Shown here one piece after another: positions 1 through 11,888 of a DNA stretch of 64,000 nt. Location of the stretch: contig JAESIW010000071.1 in the NCBI GenBank assembly GCA_016802295.1, positions 334,507-398,506 on the forward strand, written 5' to 3'. Below the pieces are notes generated by a model that did not search any database, had not been told where the DNA came from, and worked only from the letters and a program-made list of their open reading frames with translations. The DNA is from Brachionus rotundiformis. Taxonomy: Eukaryota > Rotifera > Eurotatoria > Ploima > Brachionidae. Within the stretch, counting starts at the first letter, position 1; each line of letters begins with the position of its first letter. Made by a program: the position numbers and the translations under genes.

Positions 1-1
1 A

Positions 2-109
2 ATAGAAAACGTTTTGCCAGAAGAGGAAGAAATGATTAGCTTGACGGTGAACAAATCCGACCAAGATGCACAAAGCATCACAAAAGCAGGCAAAAATGTT
101 CAATTTTAA
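2..109 (+). CDS. C-terminal exon of an unidentified gene (cut by window start)
   Basis: Reading frame 2 is open from the first bases to a TAA at 107-109 and encodes about 35 residues, acidic at first (LPEEEEMISLTV) and ending KAGKNVQF. Base composition is richer in G/C than the DNA that follows, which turns sharply AT-rich after the stop, as expected at a gene's 3' end. The 5' part lies outside the window, so the protein cannot be named. No domain is recognisable in this tail. It could also be an open stretch by chance, but the composition change and clean stop favour coding. Confidence 0.5.
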   Translation: MENVLPEEEEMISLTVNKSDQDAQSITKAGKNVQF

Positions 110-3100
110 AATTTTATCTTTATTAGTTAGAGGATAAATGAAAAAGAGATAATTTCAGGTGATTTTATCAATCTACATCTATCCAAGAGATCAATCGGGT
201 GAAATTTTAGACAAAATTGCTTATTTAAAATAAATTTGATTTATTTAATCATTATGTATATTTTAAATATCATCATATTTTTTTTATAAATATTCTATCG
301 AAAATGTTAGAATTTAGTTAATAAAATTATCTATCTTTTAATTTTATTTTGCCTTTCATGTGATAAAAATCATTCTTAAAATTAATATTTAAAAAATTCC
401 AAATATCATTTTTCTTAAATTTTAGGATCCAAAAATATATTGAAAATTATATTTGCTGGAGGATAATTTAAATAAATTCTACACCTTTCTAAATAATGGG
501 CTTTATGTCCTTAAATATTATTGTAAATGAATTTATTTCTAAATTAATTCTAGCTAGGCAATAATCTTTTCTCATTTAAGTTAATTTGCTGTGGAGATAA
601 ACAAAATTAATAGGCTTAAGGAGATTTTGAATAGTTTGACAAATTTCTTAAGGCTTAGTTAATTTTAAATTTCTTACTAAAAATTTATCATCAACATTAA
701 ACATTTAAGATATTTTGCATATTTGATTAAAAATTATTTAAAAAATTTTTCCCTTGTCAGCTAAAATATTTATTTTAATCTAAAAATTTATCAACTTTAA
801 AATCTTATGATATTAATAGTTCTCACGTATCCTAGAGGCAAGGCAACAAAAAGCTGTAATTTTTTTTTAATTTTTGAGGCTTAATAAATCATTACTAAGA
901 GGCTTTTGTTTTAATAATTTATTTTGATTCATTGGTAGAGATTTAAGCAATTTTTATTTTAAACTTTAATTGTATAAAGAGAATTTTATTATTTTAATAT
1001 TTTAAAAGAATTGATTATTTGATTTATTGAGCGTTAAATTATTTGAAAATTTTGGAAAATTTTAGAGAAAAAAAAAGCTCAAAAATATAAAGATGCTGTA
1101 GATATTTTTGTGTAATTTATTTAAGATTAATATGAATTTATTTCACACTGATGAAACTGTTATAATATTTATTAGATAATAAAAATAATTATTTTGCGTG
1201 TTACATTTCTTTTCAAGATAAAAATAAATCTTAACAAACAATGAGCGCATTAACCAAGAATCAGATAAGAATTAATTTATACCTACAGGTGAAATCACAA
1301 AATATTTTATCACTAAGCAAAAACGAAATAAATATTAAAAATAAAAATATTTCTAACTTAAAATCAAAATTTTAGGAAATGGATTTAACAGATAAAAATT
1401 AGATTCTCAATTGAATATAATTTTCCAATAACATTTTTTAATAATTACTAAAATTTTAAATTCCTGGAGCATTTCGCACATTTATCTGTTAAATTCAAGT
1501 TGTCACTTTTTTTTATTAATTAATATTTATGCAACAGAAAATAAAAAAAAATATAATAATTTCAATATAAAAATTTATTTCGAATGTAATTTAAAAACAA
1601 AAAAAAATTCATGCTAAAAACCTACTTGTAAATATTTTTAGAAAAAAATATTAATTGGCATGCAAATTAATTATCATCTAAGTGAATTCTTATTCATAAA
1701 AAATCTTTCAATTATTTTTTCATTATTTTTCCTCTCTTTTTATTTTAACTATTTGAAGAAAAATTATTTTGTGTGCAGATAAATAAAATATTTATCTATT
1801 TTCAAGTAAGAATAAGTGTGTTCCATGGTTTTCACAATTAAAGTTATTTTAAGATGATAATTTTAAGCCATAATTAGTGAAAATAAAGCCAAAAGGTACT
1901 AATTTAAAAATTTAATTGCTGAATTCAGCAGCGTTCAATTGCTGTGGGCATTTGAGTAAAACAAGGATCTTTTGGCATCAAATTTCAGCATATTTAATCT
2001 TTAATTCAGAATGTGGTACTTTAAGTTTAAAAGTGGTCAAAACAATATTTTATTTTTGTAAAGATCAGTCTAAAAATGCTAGCCATATTTGTTCAGAGTT
2101 GTTTGTTAAATTCAGTATTACTGATCCGAATACTTCCATAAATTAATTAATATTCACTCATTATTAAGCTGAACTTAATCTTAAGAAAAAATTTAGAATA
2201 ATAAATAGCACATGGTCCAGATCTAGCTACTAGTTTAAGAAACCTCTAAACCAATTTTTCTATTCTACCCTTTTGAATTTGTATTTGGTATTTGGTAAGA
2301 TTCTGTCAAGACATAAGATTTCTTTTAGACAAAAAATTTTAATTTGCTACACACGCTATCAAAAAATTATTTAAATTTTAAAAAGCAAATTTTCACTCTA
2401 ATCATGCACCGATCATGCATTGTGTGTTTGAGTATAAATATTTTTAAGTTAATTTTTTTAAGATAATTTTTTATGAAAAAAAAAGTGAGCGTTAAAATAC
2501 ATTTTTTTCATTGAACTCCTCACTCCACAAATTTAACCAAAGCGCTATTTGCGCGTATTTATTTTATTTTTTTTTCTCTAATCATAAATACTTTTATAAT
2601 TTTGTTAAGCTATTTGAAAAATATTATAAACATCTATGGCTGTATAATTTAAATGCATAGGTACACCCATTAACGGCTTAGTGGTTAGCATCACCAATAC
2701 GGCCGTGTGGACCATAGGGAGTCATTTAAATTTATATGGAAACTTATTTAATTTCATTAAATGTATCTTGCTAAAAAACTTGCCAAGTGTTTTATCAGAT
2801 ATTGTGATTAGATGGGGCAATATTGACACCTGATCTCTTTGGATCTTGAAACAAGATTATTTAAGCAGCCAATCCCTAGGATGTCATTGCCCTAAATGGC
2901 TTGATTATATCGATAATTTAAATTATGATTATCTTATGAAACGGGCGTGATTGCACTGAATTAAACTTGGCATTACAGAGCATTTTTTTTCTATTTCCTA
3001 AGGAATATTTATTCTCATAAATAAAGCTCAAATTTTTTAATATTTTATTTTGTTAAATTTAAACATCGAATTTATTTTATTTAATTAGAGTGTCTTTGGG

Positions 3101-5073
3101 CTGTTGTTGGACAAGCACTTTTTTTTAATTCCAATTTAAAAAAAAATCAATATTTTATTATTGTAATGAGAACATAATTGTTTATTATTATCAAATAATA
3201 GAGTTTAGTAAAAAGCAAGCAAAGATTAAGAAAATTCAGAATAAACAAGCCATTATTATGATTATTTATCAAGCAAATTAGTTTAGGCTTGGATAAAGTG
3301 TACGAGAGCTTTGTGGCGGCGACATGCCATGCTTAATCTCTCTAGTGCACGGATAATGTTAGACCGCTTGATCAAGTCATGCACGAACTCTCTTTCTAAT
3401 CCATTTATAAATATTATAATTAATTTAAATTAAGAAATAAAATTAAAAAAAAAGTAATGAGTCATCATGATCGAGAGTATTTGTAGCTCTTGACTAAAGA
3501 CTTGGAGCTAATGCAGCTCTGGCGGCAATATTTGTCGCCTAGCCAGTCGACTTGCTCGCTCTAATAAGAAACACAAAGGTCAATAGTTAATAGTCAGATA
3601 AGGGGCTCAATTACAACAGGTTAAAGATATCAGTTCAGCTGAGAAACAACAGATTAATGAACTTTATAAATATAAACAATGTATGTGTGCGTATCATTCG
3701 CTTGGCAAATGGGAGTACAAACCTTAATATTTTATTATTTTTCTTTAGCGTTAGATAAAATGTGTGTGTATGCGTTTGTGTTGGAAATATCACGATTCTA
3801 ATGAGTGATTATGAGATAAAAAAAAAGAGTTATAAATTTTGAGTGAAATGAAGAAAATTTCACTCTTAGCCAAGTGTTTGTAGATGCATGCGGATTATGT
3901 CTGAAAAACTGACTATCTTATCTATTCGCTATCTAATCTTATTATTATAAAATGCAGTTGCACAAGTTGCGTGCGTGATATTCTTACCTATAAATAGCTA
4001 TTTTGACTAGCATTGTATCTAGGCCCTCCGCGCTGCATATTTTCCAAAGCCTTACATAATTTGGCTCACAATCAGTTGTTCGCCGAGTGATAGAGCCATT
4101 TAAAAGTACGCTGGAAAATTAATTTAGAAAAATAATTGAACAAATTAAAGTGGATCAGCAAGCGCCTAAAATCCTCCCAGCTCCTAATTATGAACACAAT
4201 TATGCCACGGCAGAGAAGAACGCAAAAATGCAAAACTAAATTTAGACCAGCTGATCCAATTCAATATACACTTTCGAAATAGCTAAATCCCATAAATCAA
4301 TGTTGCCATTCAAATATGTGCCCACCTTGTCCTATTTATAATTATATGCGCATCGTCGCCTATTAAAGCATTGCAACACGCCATCAAAATAGCTAAATAC
4401 CTCAAGCGGCTTTTAGCCAAGCTAAGCCAGTCATTTGTTTGTTTGTTTGTTCTTTACATGGATTAGAGAGGACGCGAAGGCAAATCTTCGCTGATCCCCG
4501 TATTAGATTCAATCTAGTTGTACATGTACACGCGTGGGTTTATGTGCGTGTACATGCGTGACTTAGTGTGTGTGTGTGTGTACATGTACACGCGTGAGTT
4601 TGTGTGCGTGTACGCTTATGAAATAATCACTAATTTTATGCATAGGCCAGAAAGGTTGTCCGAGCCCCGATTGCAAGCTAATCTAGTGAAAATTAGATGA
4701 AATTTCGCCACCAAGTGTAAAGAACAAGAATATTCTAAATTGATTGTTGGTCTATTCTGAACTTTTCTTGACTAGTGGTGGTTGACGGAAAAGAATAGAA
4801 AACCAAGCGCAAACATCAACAACATACAAACTAACCACACAAGCACAAGATCTACTTTTTTCCTCTCAGTTTGTTCTTAATAAATAGAAACCAAAAAAAA
4901 AAGAATTTCTTTCTCTAATTTCTATGCTATTTTATATTTCATCCATTAGTCGAAAGACTTCTACTTCAAACACAAACATTTGACATATAAGCTCTATTGT
5001 AAAAATTTTAGATATTTTGTTTAAGACCTCTGTGTGTTTTAGCTTTATAGCCTGACTAGCTGTGAACGTCTAA
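110..5073. other. Intergenic / upstream region of the PP1 regulatory subunit gene
   Basis: About 5 kb of AT-rich DNA, full of stops in all frames. From about 3.3 kb onward composition becomes more balanced (for example 3290-3410 and 3470-3560) with several short hairpin-prone stretches. I could not build a convincing exon there, and 5' UTR or promoter sequence of the gene at 5074 is the simplest reading. A TATA-like CTATAAATAG lies near 3988-3997. A tRNA-like fragment near 2670-2710 is discussed under findings. Confidence 0.5.
4519..4620. repeat. Two-copy 60-bp tandem repeat, TG/CA-rich
   Basis: The block beginning TGTACATGTACACGCGTG at 4519 recurs exactly 60 bp later at 4579, with a (TG)n run between the two. 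The copies differ at only a few positions. A short open frame across it is a by-product of the repeat, not a gene. It lies about 0.5 kb upstream of the PP1 subunit start codon. Confidence 0.75.
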
Positions 5074-6738
5074 ATGAGGCAAGATCTCGTACTTACCACC
5101 ACCAGCAATTCAGAAATGTTAGCCCAGCGAAACTATGCATACCGAACCAGTCGCTCGTCCTCACTGCCGCTCAAAATTCTCAACCAGGAGAAGCAAACAC
5201 TGACAGACAAGCTGATACACTCGTGGAACGGCTCACTGACATGCACTCGCTTGTGCATGTACACCAATTTGAGCGTGTCGGACTTTTGCATTAACCTGAT
5301 CGGCAACGACCTGCCCATTGGCGGCCTAAAGGACTTGCTGCAGGCGCAGAAAAATCAACTCCAAAAACAGCAAGAGGATCAACAGCACAAAGAGCAGCAG
5401 CAGCAGGCGAGGAGCTACGCTAGCTCGGACGAGTCCAACTCGGGCAGCACCGAGAGCATTTCGTTGCAGCCGAGTAGCAGCGAGAGCGAGATCGAACCCG
5501 AAACACAGTTCGTTCTCGAACATGAACAGTCGAACAACAACGATCTGACCATAACTAGCAGCGATGCGGCGTCGCAAGAGACCAGCAGTGGCTATTTGAG
5601 CATCACAAACGATACCAGCGAAAGCCTCAAGTGTGCACAAATAGCCGACTCAAGCTTGGACGAGACTTGTCGCAATTTGGACGATGATGATCTCGCTGGT
5701 TCGTCAAGTGACGACGATCTGTTCAAAGATTTCAGGCCAAAAAAAAGCTGTCTCAAAAAATTGTACATCGACTGTGAAATGGAATCGGCAAATGCCACCT
5801 CGTCGCCACTCAATCCCAGTACGCCAACATCGCCAAGCTTTTCCATATCCTCATCGTCAGTCAACTCAACGTGCACCAGTTCGCCATCCTCGTCCAGCAC
5901 ATCGTTCAAAAAGCGTGTCTCATTCGCGGACACAAATGGCAAAGAATTGTGCACTATTAGAACCATGAGCGAGCCGTCCAATTGTCCGCCCAAGCTTACA
6001 TCTAAAATAGTCGAGTATTTCCTTAGCAGAGAGTTCACGTCATCGAACACAAGCCATGCCAACGACTACTACTCGAACTACACCAGCTACGGCATATCAA
6101 ACGCCGCCGCCTCAATAGCCGTCTATTCGCTCAACTTTGCTCAACCGGCCGCCGACTACATCAAGTTTCGTCAGCGTTTGGACGAGAACAAAGTGTGTCT
6201 GGAGAACGTTGTGCTGAACAAGTGTTCAATTAGCGGCACCATTAAGGTCAAAAATATCAATTTTCACAAGCAAGTGTTTGTCCGGTGTTCGTTTGACAAA
6301 TGGTCGTCGTACAAAGACACACAAGCTCAATATGTGCCCGGTGAATATTTCGCGACGCCAATCGGCTCGCCGAGCTCCTCCTACTCGGCCACCTTCTACG
6401 AGGCCAACTACCAGCCCAATCACCACGACTACGACACGTTTCGCTTTCATCTCGACCTACCACAACACGTCCACTCGCCATCCAACAACAACAACAACTC
6501 GCCACACAACACCATCCAACTGTGCGTATGCTACACAACTGGCTCCGACCAATACTGGGACAACAACTACGGCCTCAACTACGAAATACTACAATATGTA
6601 ATCGACATCGCCAGACCAGCACAAACAAAGACCAATTTCTATCTAGCCAAGTCTAAAACGAGCTCTTGTTTTAGATACGACTCGGCCGCTTTGTCAAAAG
6701 CAAACTACTCACTATCTAACCAATCTATTTACTATTAA
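5074..6738 (+). CDS. Protein phosphatase 1 glycogen-targeting regulatory subunit (PPP1R3 family)
   Basis: Single-exon, 554-residue protein starting at the first in-frame ATG. Proteins of this family tether PP1 catalytic subunit to glycogen, so that glycogen synthase and phosphorylase are dephosphorylated. Visible features: Gln/Ser-rich and acidic low-complexity sequence over residues ~90-280; the PP1-docking motif KKRVSFAD (RVSF, about residue 281); then a CBM21 carbohydrate-binding domain over ~385-515. The domain is marked by KNINFHKQVFVRCSFDKW, a conserved TFRFHLDLP-like strand, and DQYWDNNYGLNYEI, the typical WDNN-type glycogen-binding end. The last ~40 residues are unstructured. Codons end in G/C far more often than in neighbouring genes, and no intron is apparent. 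The subfamily (3A-3G) cannot be settled. There is no C-terminal membrane helix, so it is not 3A-like. Confidence 0.9.
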   Translation: MRQDLVLTTTSNSEMLAQRNYAYRTSRSSSLPLKILNQEKQTLTDKLIHSWNGSLTCTRLCMYTNLSVSDFCINLIGNDLPIGGLKDLLQAQKNQLQKQQEDQQHKEQQQQARSYASSDESNSGSTESISLQPSSSESEIEPETQFVLEHEQSNNNDLTITSSDAASQETSSGYLSITNDTSESLKCAQIADSSLDETCRNLDDDDLAGSSSDDDLFKDFRPKKSCLKKLYIDCEMESANATSSPLNPSTPTSPSFSISSSSVNSTCTSSPSSSSTSFKKRVSFADTNGKELCTIRTMSEPSNCPPKLTSKIVEYFLSREFTSSNTSHANDYYSNYTSYGISNAAASIAVYSLNFAQPAADYIKFRQRLDENKVCLENVVLNKCSISGTIKVKNINFHKQVFVRCSFDKWSSYKDTQAQYVPGEYFATPIGSPSSSYSATFYEANYQPNHHDYDTFRFHLDLPQHVHSPSNNNNNSPHNTIQLCVCYTTGSDQYWDNNYGLNYEILQYVIDIARPAQTKTNFYLAKSKTSSCFRYDSAALSKANYSLSNQSIYY

Positions 6739-9700
6739 TTTATATTTTTAAAAAAAATTATCTATTTTTTAACAACAACAACAACAACATAAAATTATTT
6801 TAGAATGAACAATCACATTAATTGTAAATTAAAGATCCTCTTAAGATTAGAAAGAGAAAGAGAGAGATAGAAAAACATTTCTAATTGTTAAATATGAGCT
6901 TTTTAGGATCTTTTCTTTTAGACACTACTGAACAATGTGAAGCAATTTAATTAATTGATTTAATTAATTAAAGCTTAATAGAAACACATACACACATTTA
7001 ATTAAATTGCTTGCTATTTTATTTAATATGTATTCGATTTTAAAGTAGATGTTGGCCTGCATGGGGCCACCATCTGAAGCCAATGTATAATAGTGTACAG
7101 TGCTCGGATGCGACGGGATCGTGTCCTGATCGGGTCTAGATGTTTTGTTGTTTTAGTTAAAAGAAAACGTTTAGTAACGGCTTTAGCCAAGCCAACCCTA
7201 TCCGGTCTCTCTCCTTCTCTATCGTATCCATTGCTGGTACTGTACAAATTCACTCTCATTCTCACACAATCACCGAGCTTAATTTTTTCTTATTTTTTTT
7301 TAAGACTCATTTTTACTATCTTATTCTCGCTCTATTGACCTTCTCTTACCTGTCCCTTAGCCTATGTCACCAATTCAATTCAAAGCTAGCTACTCCAACT
7401 AACTCTATCTTCTCTTCTATTATTTTAATAAATAAAATAATTTGATCGAATTTTTGTGTTGAATATACATATACTTATTTTTATTTTTATTTAAAAAAAA
7501 CTATTTAATTTATGTACTAAAGGATTTGTTTTGTATTTTTAAAATAGAAAAAGAGAACAGCCGAGTACATCTCTCTATTACGCAGCGTCAAAATTGACTA
7601 CAAGAAAATTATTATTTTTTCTCTCTTTTTTTTTTTTTTTACATTTTTTCATCATGTGTAAATAAAAATAAAGAATTTTATATAATTCAAATTGGTAAAT
7701 TGAGTTTAAGTTCAGCATCAATTCCAGCATCAAAGGCCACGTTCCTGTGAGCCAATAGATTAGGATACTGTAAATAGAATATTGCTGTGTACAGTATTGC
7801 ACAAAAGTTTAGACACACTAGTTTTTTTCATAAGATTATTTCGTAAGACATAAAAATATTTAATTTTAATTCAGAAATGTATTAAATAAAAATCGATTTT
7901 TAATTAAACTAACTCTGGCCTTAAAATTGATATAAAATACATGATAATTCGATGTTACACTTAGCTGAAAAATTTTAATTAAATAAAGGCAATAAAAATT
8001 TCAGTAAAAAATTTTTGCACAAAAGTTTAAACGCACATCATTTATCTCTAATAATTTGTCTAAAAATGTTGAAACTTGACGGTTTATCCCCTCGGTTATC
8101 TATTACAAACATCTGATGATGACTTATGTTTAATGAGACATGATCACTTGAGTACTGCGGGAATGTGATCCCGTTAAACCCGGAGCAGATCAATTAGATT
8201 TATTTTCAATTGAAAAATCTACAAGATCAACAAAAAGACCATTATTTCTATCATTTTCAAGGAACTTTCTTCAACTCATCCCTGTTTTTTTTGATCATAC
8301 CATGAATAATTTGTCTAGCTTTTGTTTTGGACAGTGTATCATCCTGGATGTCCTGTAATGTCAGCTCATTTCAAATTAAATTGTTTGCTCTGATATTGTG
8401 AATTTCAAAAACAAACAGAAAAAAATTTTTTCCCTTGTTGATTAATTAAAATTATCTAAAATAAAATATATTTAAAAAAATACTGCAACATACTTTGTTA
8501 CATCTTTTTTACCAAAAATAAAAACTTTATTTTCTTTTTTTTAGGTAAATAAAATCAATAATCTATTTAAGTCCTAATGATGCTTTTTGCAGTATATTTT
8601 TAAATATGTTTTATTTTAGTAAATTTTAATTTATCAACAAAGGAAGAATTTTTGTCCGAAAAGCTTACGCTTACGTTTAAACCGAAACAATGTACAAGAT
8701 TTAGATAGTGGAAAATTTGATAAGTTTGTCATTTACTTGATTATTAAAAAGTATAAAAATGGAATAAAAATAAATATTTAATATTGGTAAATTTATTTCT
8801 TATTTACTGTTTTCTATGGTTCTTCATGAAACCATAAATCCTCTCTTTTTATTTTTAAAAAATCAATTTATTAAATTTTATAAAAAAATAACTTGGTGTA
8901 GGCTTAAAGATGATGGCCATAAATCAATTTTTATTTAGAAAATAGACATATTAAATCTAATAAAAAAATAGGTGTTCAAGTTTTAAAACCAAGCGATGGT
9001 AGTTTTTTTAGCAAAGCTTAATTCTTGTTCTTGATTAAAATTAACTTTCACTTTTTTTTAACAATTTTTAAATTTATTAAAAAAGGCAATTGTATGAAAA
9101 AATATATTTCTTAGAATATAACTTTTTTTTTTACCATAAGCCTTAAGATTTCCAATCGAAATCAAAAATAAACATACATTAAATATGAAATTAAAAATAA
9201 ACTTCAAGGTGTTGAGTGATAAAAAAATTGAATGCATAATATAATCTAAATTTAAACTTACCATAAAATAATGCTTGCAAAATATAAATTAAACCAAAAA
9301 TTCAGATGCATTTTTAAATGTAAATTAAATTAAAATGTATGTTTTGTTTTATAAACTGATTTTAAATTAATTTATTTTTCAAATTTAAAATTAAATGTTT
9401 TTTATTTACATTTTTATATAATTTAATTTGTTGATCAAAATTAGATCTTTTATTCCATTTTTATATCTTTGACTACTTTATTTTATGACTTCATCCGACA
9501 TAGAGAAATATAAATTTAATTTAAAATAATTTTACTTTTGTATTGTTGCCAAAAAAAATTATTTTAAGCTTGTTTAAAAAAATATTGATTTTAATAGCAT
9601 TAAGAAGTTTTCCAAATTTAATTTTCTAAATTTGTTCTAGTGAAAATCTAAGATAAGAAAATAGTTTTAAATTTTTTTTCCAACTATTCACTTTTTTATC

Positions 9701-11888
9701 AATTTTAATTAAAAATAATATTAAAATAATTTTTTTAATGTGAACAGAAAAATATTGATTAAAGAGAATAAACGACGCCAGTGCATCAAAATTGATGTTG
9801 GCTCAATCTTTGGTTAATTGAAGAAAAAAAACAAATTAACATTTGATAATTTTTTTATTAATTTTCATTTTTAAAATTATTGTGTAGATCAATAATTAAT
9901 TTTAGGCGATGAAGCAATTTGCAGTCAATTAAAGTTAATTAGTGGGCTTTTATTCAGCTTAATTTAACAAATATATTTGTTTCAAAAAATAAAACTCAAA
10001 ATATCTTAAATTAATTAAATTTTGTAAATATTTGAGAAAAACTTTATTAACTCTGCTATTTGAATGAGATAACCTATGGTATCTAGTCAAAGACTTGTCA
10101 CGCAATCGATCTCTTCTTTGACAAATATTTTTCATTCATTGATTACATTCTCTGAGGTATACTGATTGATTTTGGAAAAAAAAATACTTCACCAAGACCG
10201 GAATCTTAATTTGGTCGCAATCACATTTTTGATGACTATCAAAACAAAACGTGTTCAAATCGATTGCATTCGGGAATCCTTAACAAAAAGGGATTTAACT
10301 AAATTTTTGCATTTATTTATTTTGTAATTAATGGAAATTTTTTCCGTGTTTGGAATAATAATTTCCTAGAAAATATTTATCAATAATATGCTTAATAATG
10401 AATGATTAAATATCATGAATTTGTCGAGTTTTGTTTTACAAGATCAATTTTAAAATCTTCTCTAAAATTCATCTAAGGACAACTCAACTATCACTGATTT
10501 GATTAGTAAAAAAATATTTCTCTTAAATGCATATATTGATTTATATCACTTAAAAATCTTATGCCACATCATATTTCTATTTCCGATGACTACAGGCAAG
10601 AAAAATTGCTGAATTTAAGAATTGGACCTATTTTTATCGATCAATTGATGCCATTAGAAATAAAGCAAATAGTAACAAGCAATTAATCGGAACTAGAAAC
10701 TAATTTTAAAATTTGATTGATAGATATTTTATAGAGACTTTAGTAGTGACGTTGAGTTAGTTGAAGAGCATGCAATGAGGGTGACAAACAACAATTTTTC
10801 TTAATTCTTATGCTACTTTCTAATATTTGAGCAAAAAGTTCCATTTTTATTGTGATGCCATTCATTGGCAAATATTTACAACAAATCAAATTAGTTAACA
10901 AAATTTATTAATCTAAATCGGAAATTTTGTAAATATGAATTTTTAATAATTTTTGTTTAATTAAGAATTTTATTTTCAAGTGCTTTAAGTAGTCTCACCA
11001 ATAGGAAAAAAATATTTTTGATAGACTAAGATCGGGCATTTACTTTGGGACAACTTTTTGGCCTGTTAGAAATTATATTATTAAATTAAATAATTTAATT
11101 TTGGTAAAATTTTCTTAATTTCACATTATTTGGCTAAGTCTAGTCTTTCAACTTGATCAGCGCGGATAGTTCATTGTTTTTGAACAGTGCTTTTAACTTA
11201 AATTACCTTATGAACATTCTCCTTAGAGTAATCAATCAAATTTTCATTCGAGTTAATTAAAAAATTATTTTTCAAGTCAATAAAGTTAATTAATTGAAAA
11301 TAAAATTATTTTAATAGTCAGAAGAACACACTGTTCAAGAAAAATGCTTCAATAAAATAAAGAAAAAAAATCATTAGACTTAATTGCTTATGAAAAGGAA
11401 ATTTTTTTTATTTAAAATGAATATTAAGCAAAAAATAATTTAAATTGTCTATTTAATTAAATCACTTTTTGTATAAAATAATTCTTTTTTATTTAATCGA
11501 ATAAAAAAGAGTCCCAAACGGCATAAATTTTTTAATTTAAGTTTGCATTTAATTAGCTAAATATTTCCTACTATATCGAAAAACAGTGTAAATGAGATAA
11601 GATAATATTTGGCAACATTTTAAATTTTTAAAAAATGTATCTAGAAACAAAATAATCTAAATTTAAAATATTTTTCTGTAATCGAATATCTAAAGTGATA
11701 ATAGCTAAATAAATATTTCAAATTAAAGCCAATTTTTTCACTCTTTTTATTTTTTATTTTTATAAAATTCAAGCATTTATTAAAATCCTATTAAAATACA
11801 CGATATATAAAATTTCAAGCACTTTTTTAATCCGTATTATTTTAAGATTTAAACAAATGTCTGAAGAAAAACATATCACAGAAATAAA
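6739..11888. other. 3' flank of PP1R3 gene and AT-rich intergenic DNA
   Basis: The first ~600 bp, including a more GC-balanced block at 7030-7330, could be the long 3' UTR of the preceding gene. The open frames there have no protein-like features. From 8.4 kb to 11.9 kb the DNA is extremely AT-rich with no exon I can support. A possible transposon relic at 7.8-8.4 kb is listed separately. Confidence 0.5.
7791..8364. mobile_element. Possible relic of a Tc1-like transposon end (IR/DR type)
   Basis: The 22-mer beginning TTGCACAAAAGTTTA at 7797-7818 recurs in the same orientation at 8015-8036, with 2 mismatches in 22. The outer copy is preceded by TACAGTA. Paired direct repeats ~200 bp apart inside a terminal inverted repeat, with outer ends starting near TA-CAGT, are known in Tc1/mariner elements of the IR/DR group. 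On the minus strand, 8364-8257 is open for 35 codons (for example DDTLSKTKARQIIHGM) and looks like a helical DNA-binding fragment. It is preceded by an acceptor-like AG. I found no matching right-hand inverted repeat, so this is a degraded or misidentified element. Confidence 0.3.

Noticed and set aside
4518..4700. 60-codon frame with repeated VCVYMYTR
   Set aside because: Produced by the TG-rich 60-bp tandem repeat. There is no reason to think it is translated.
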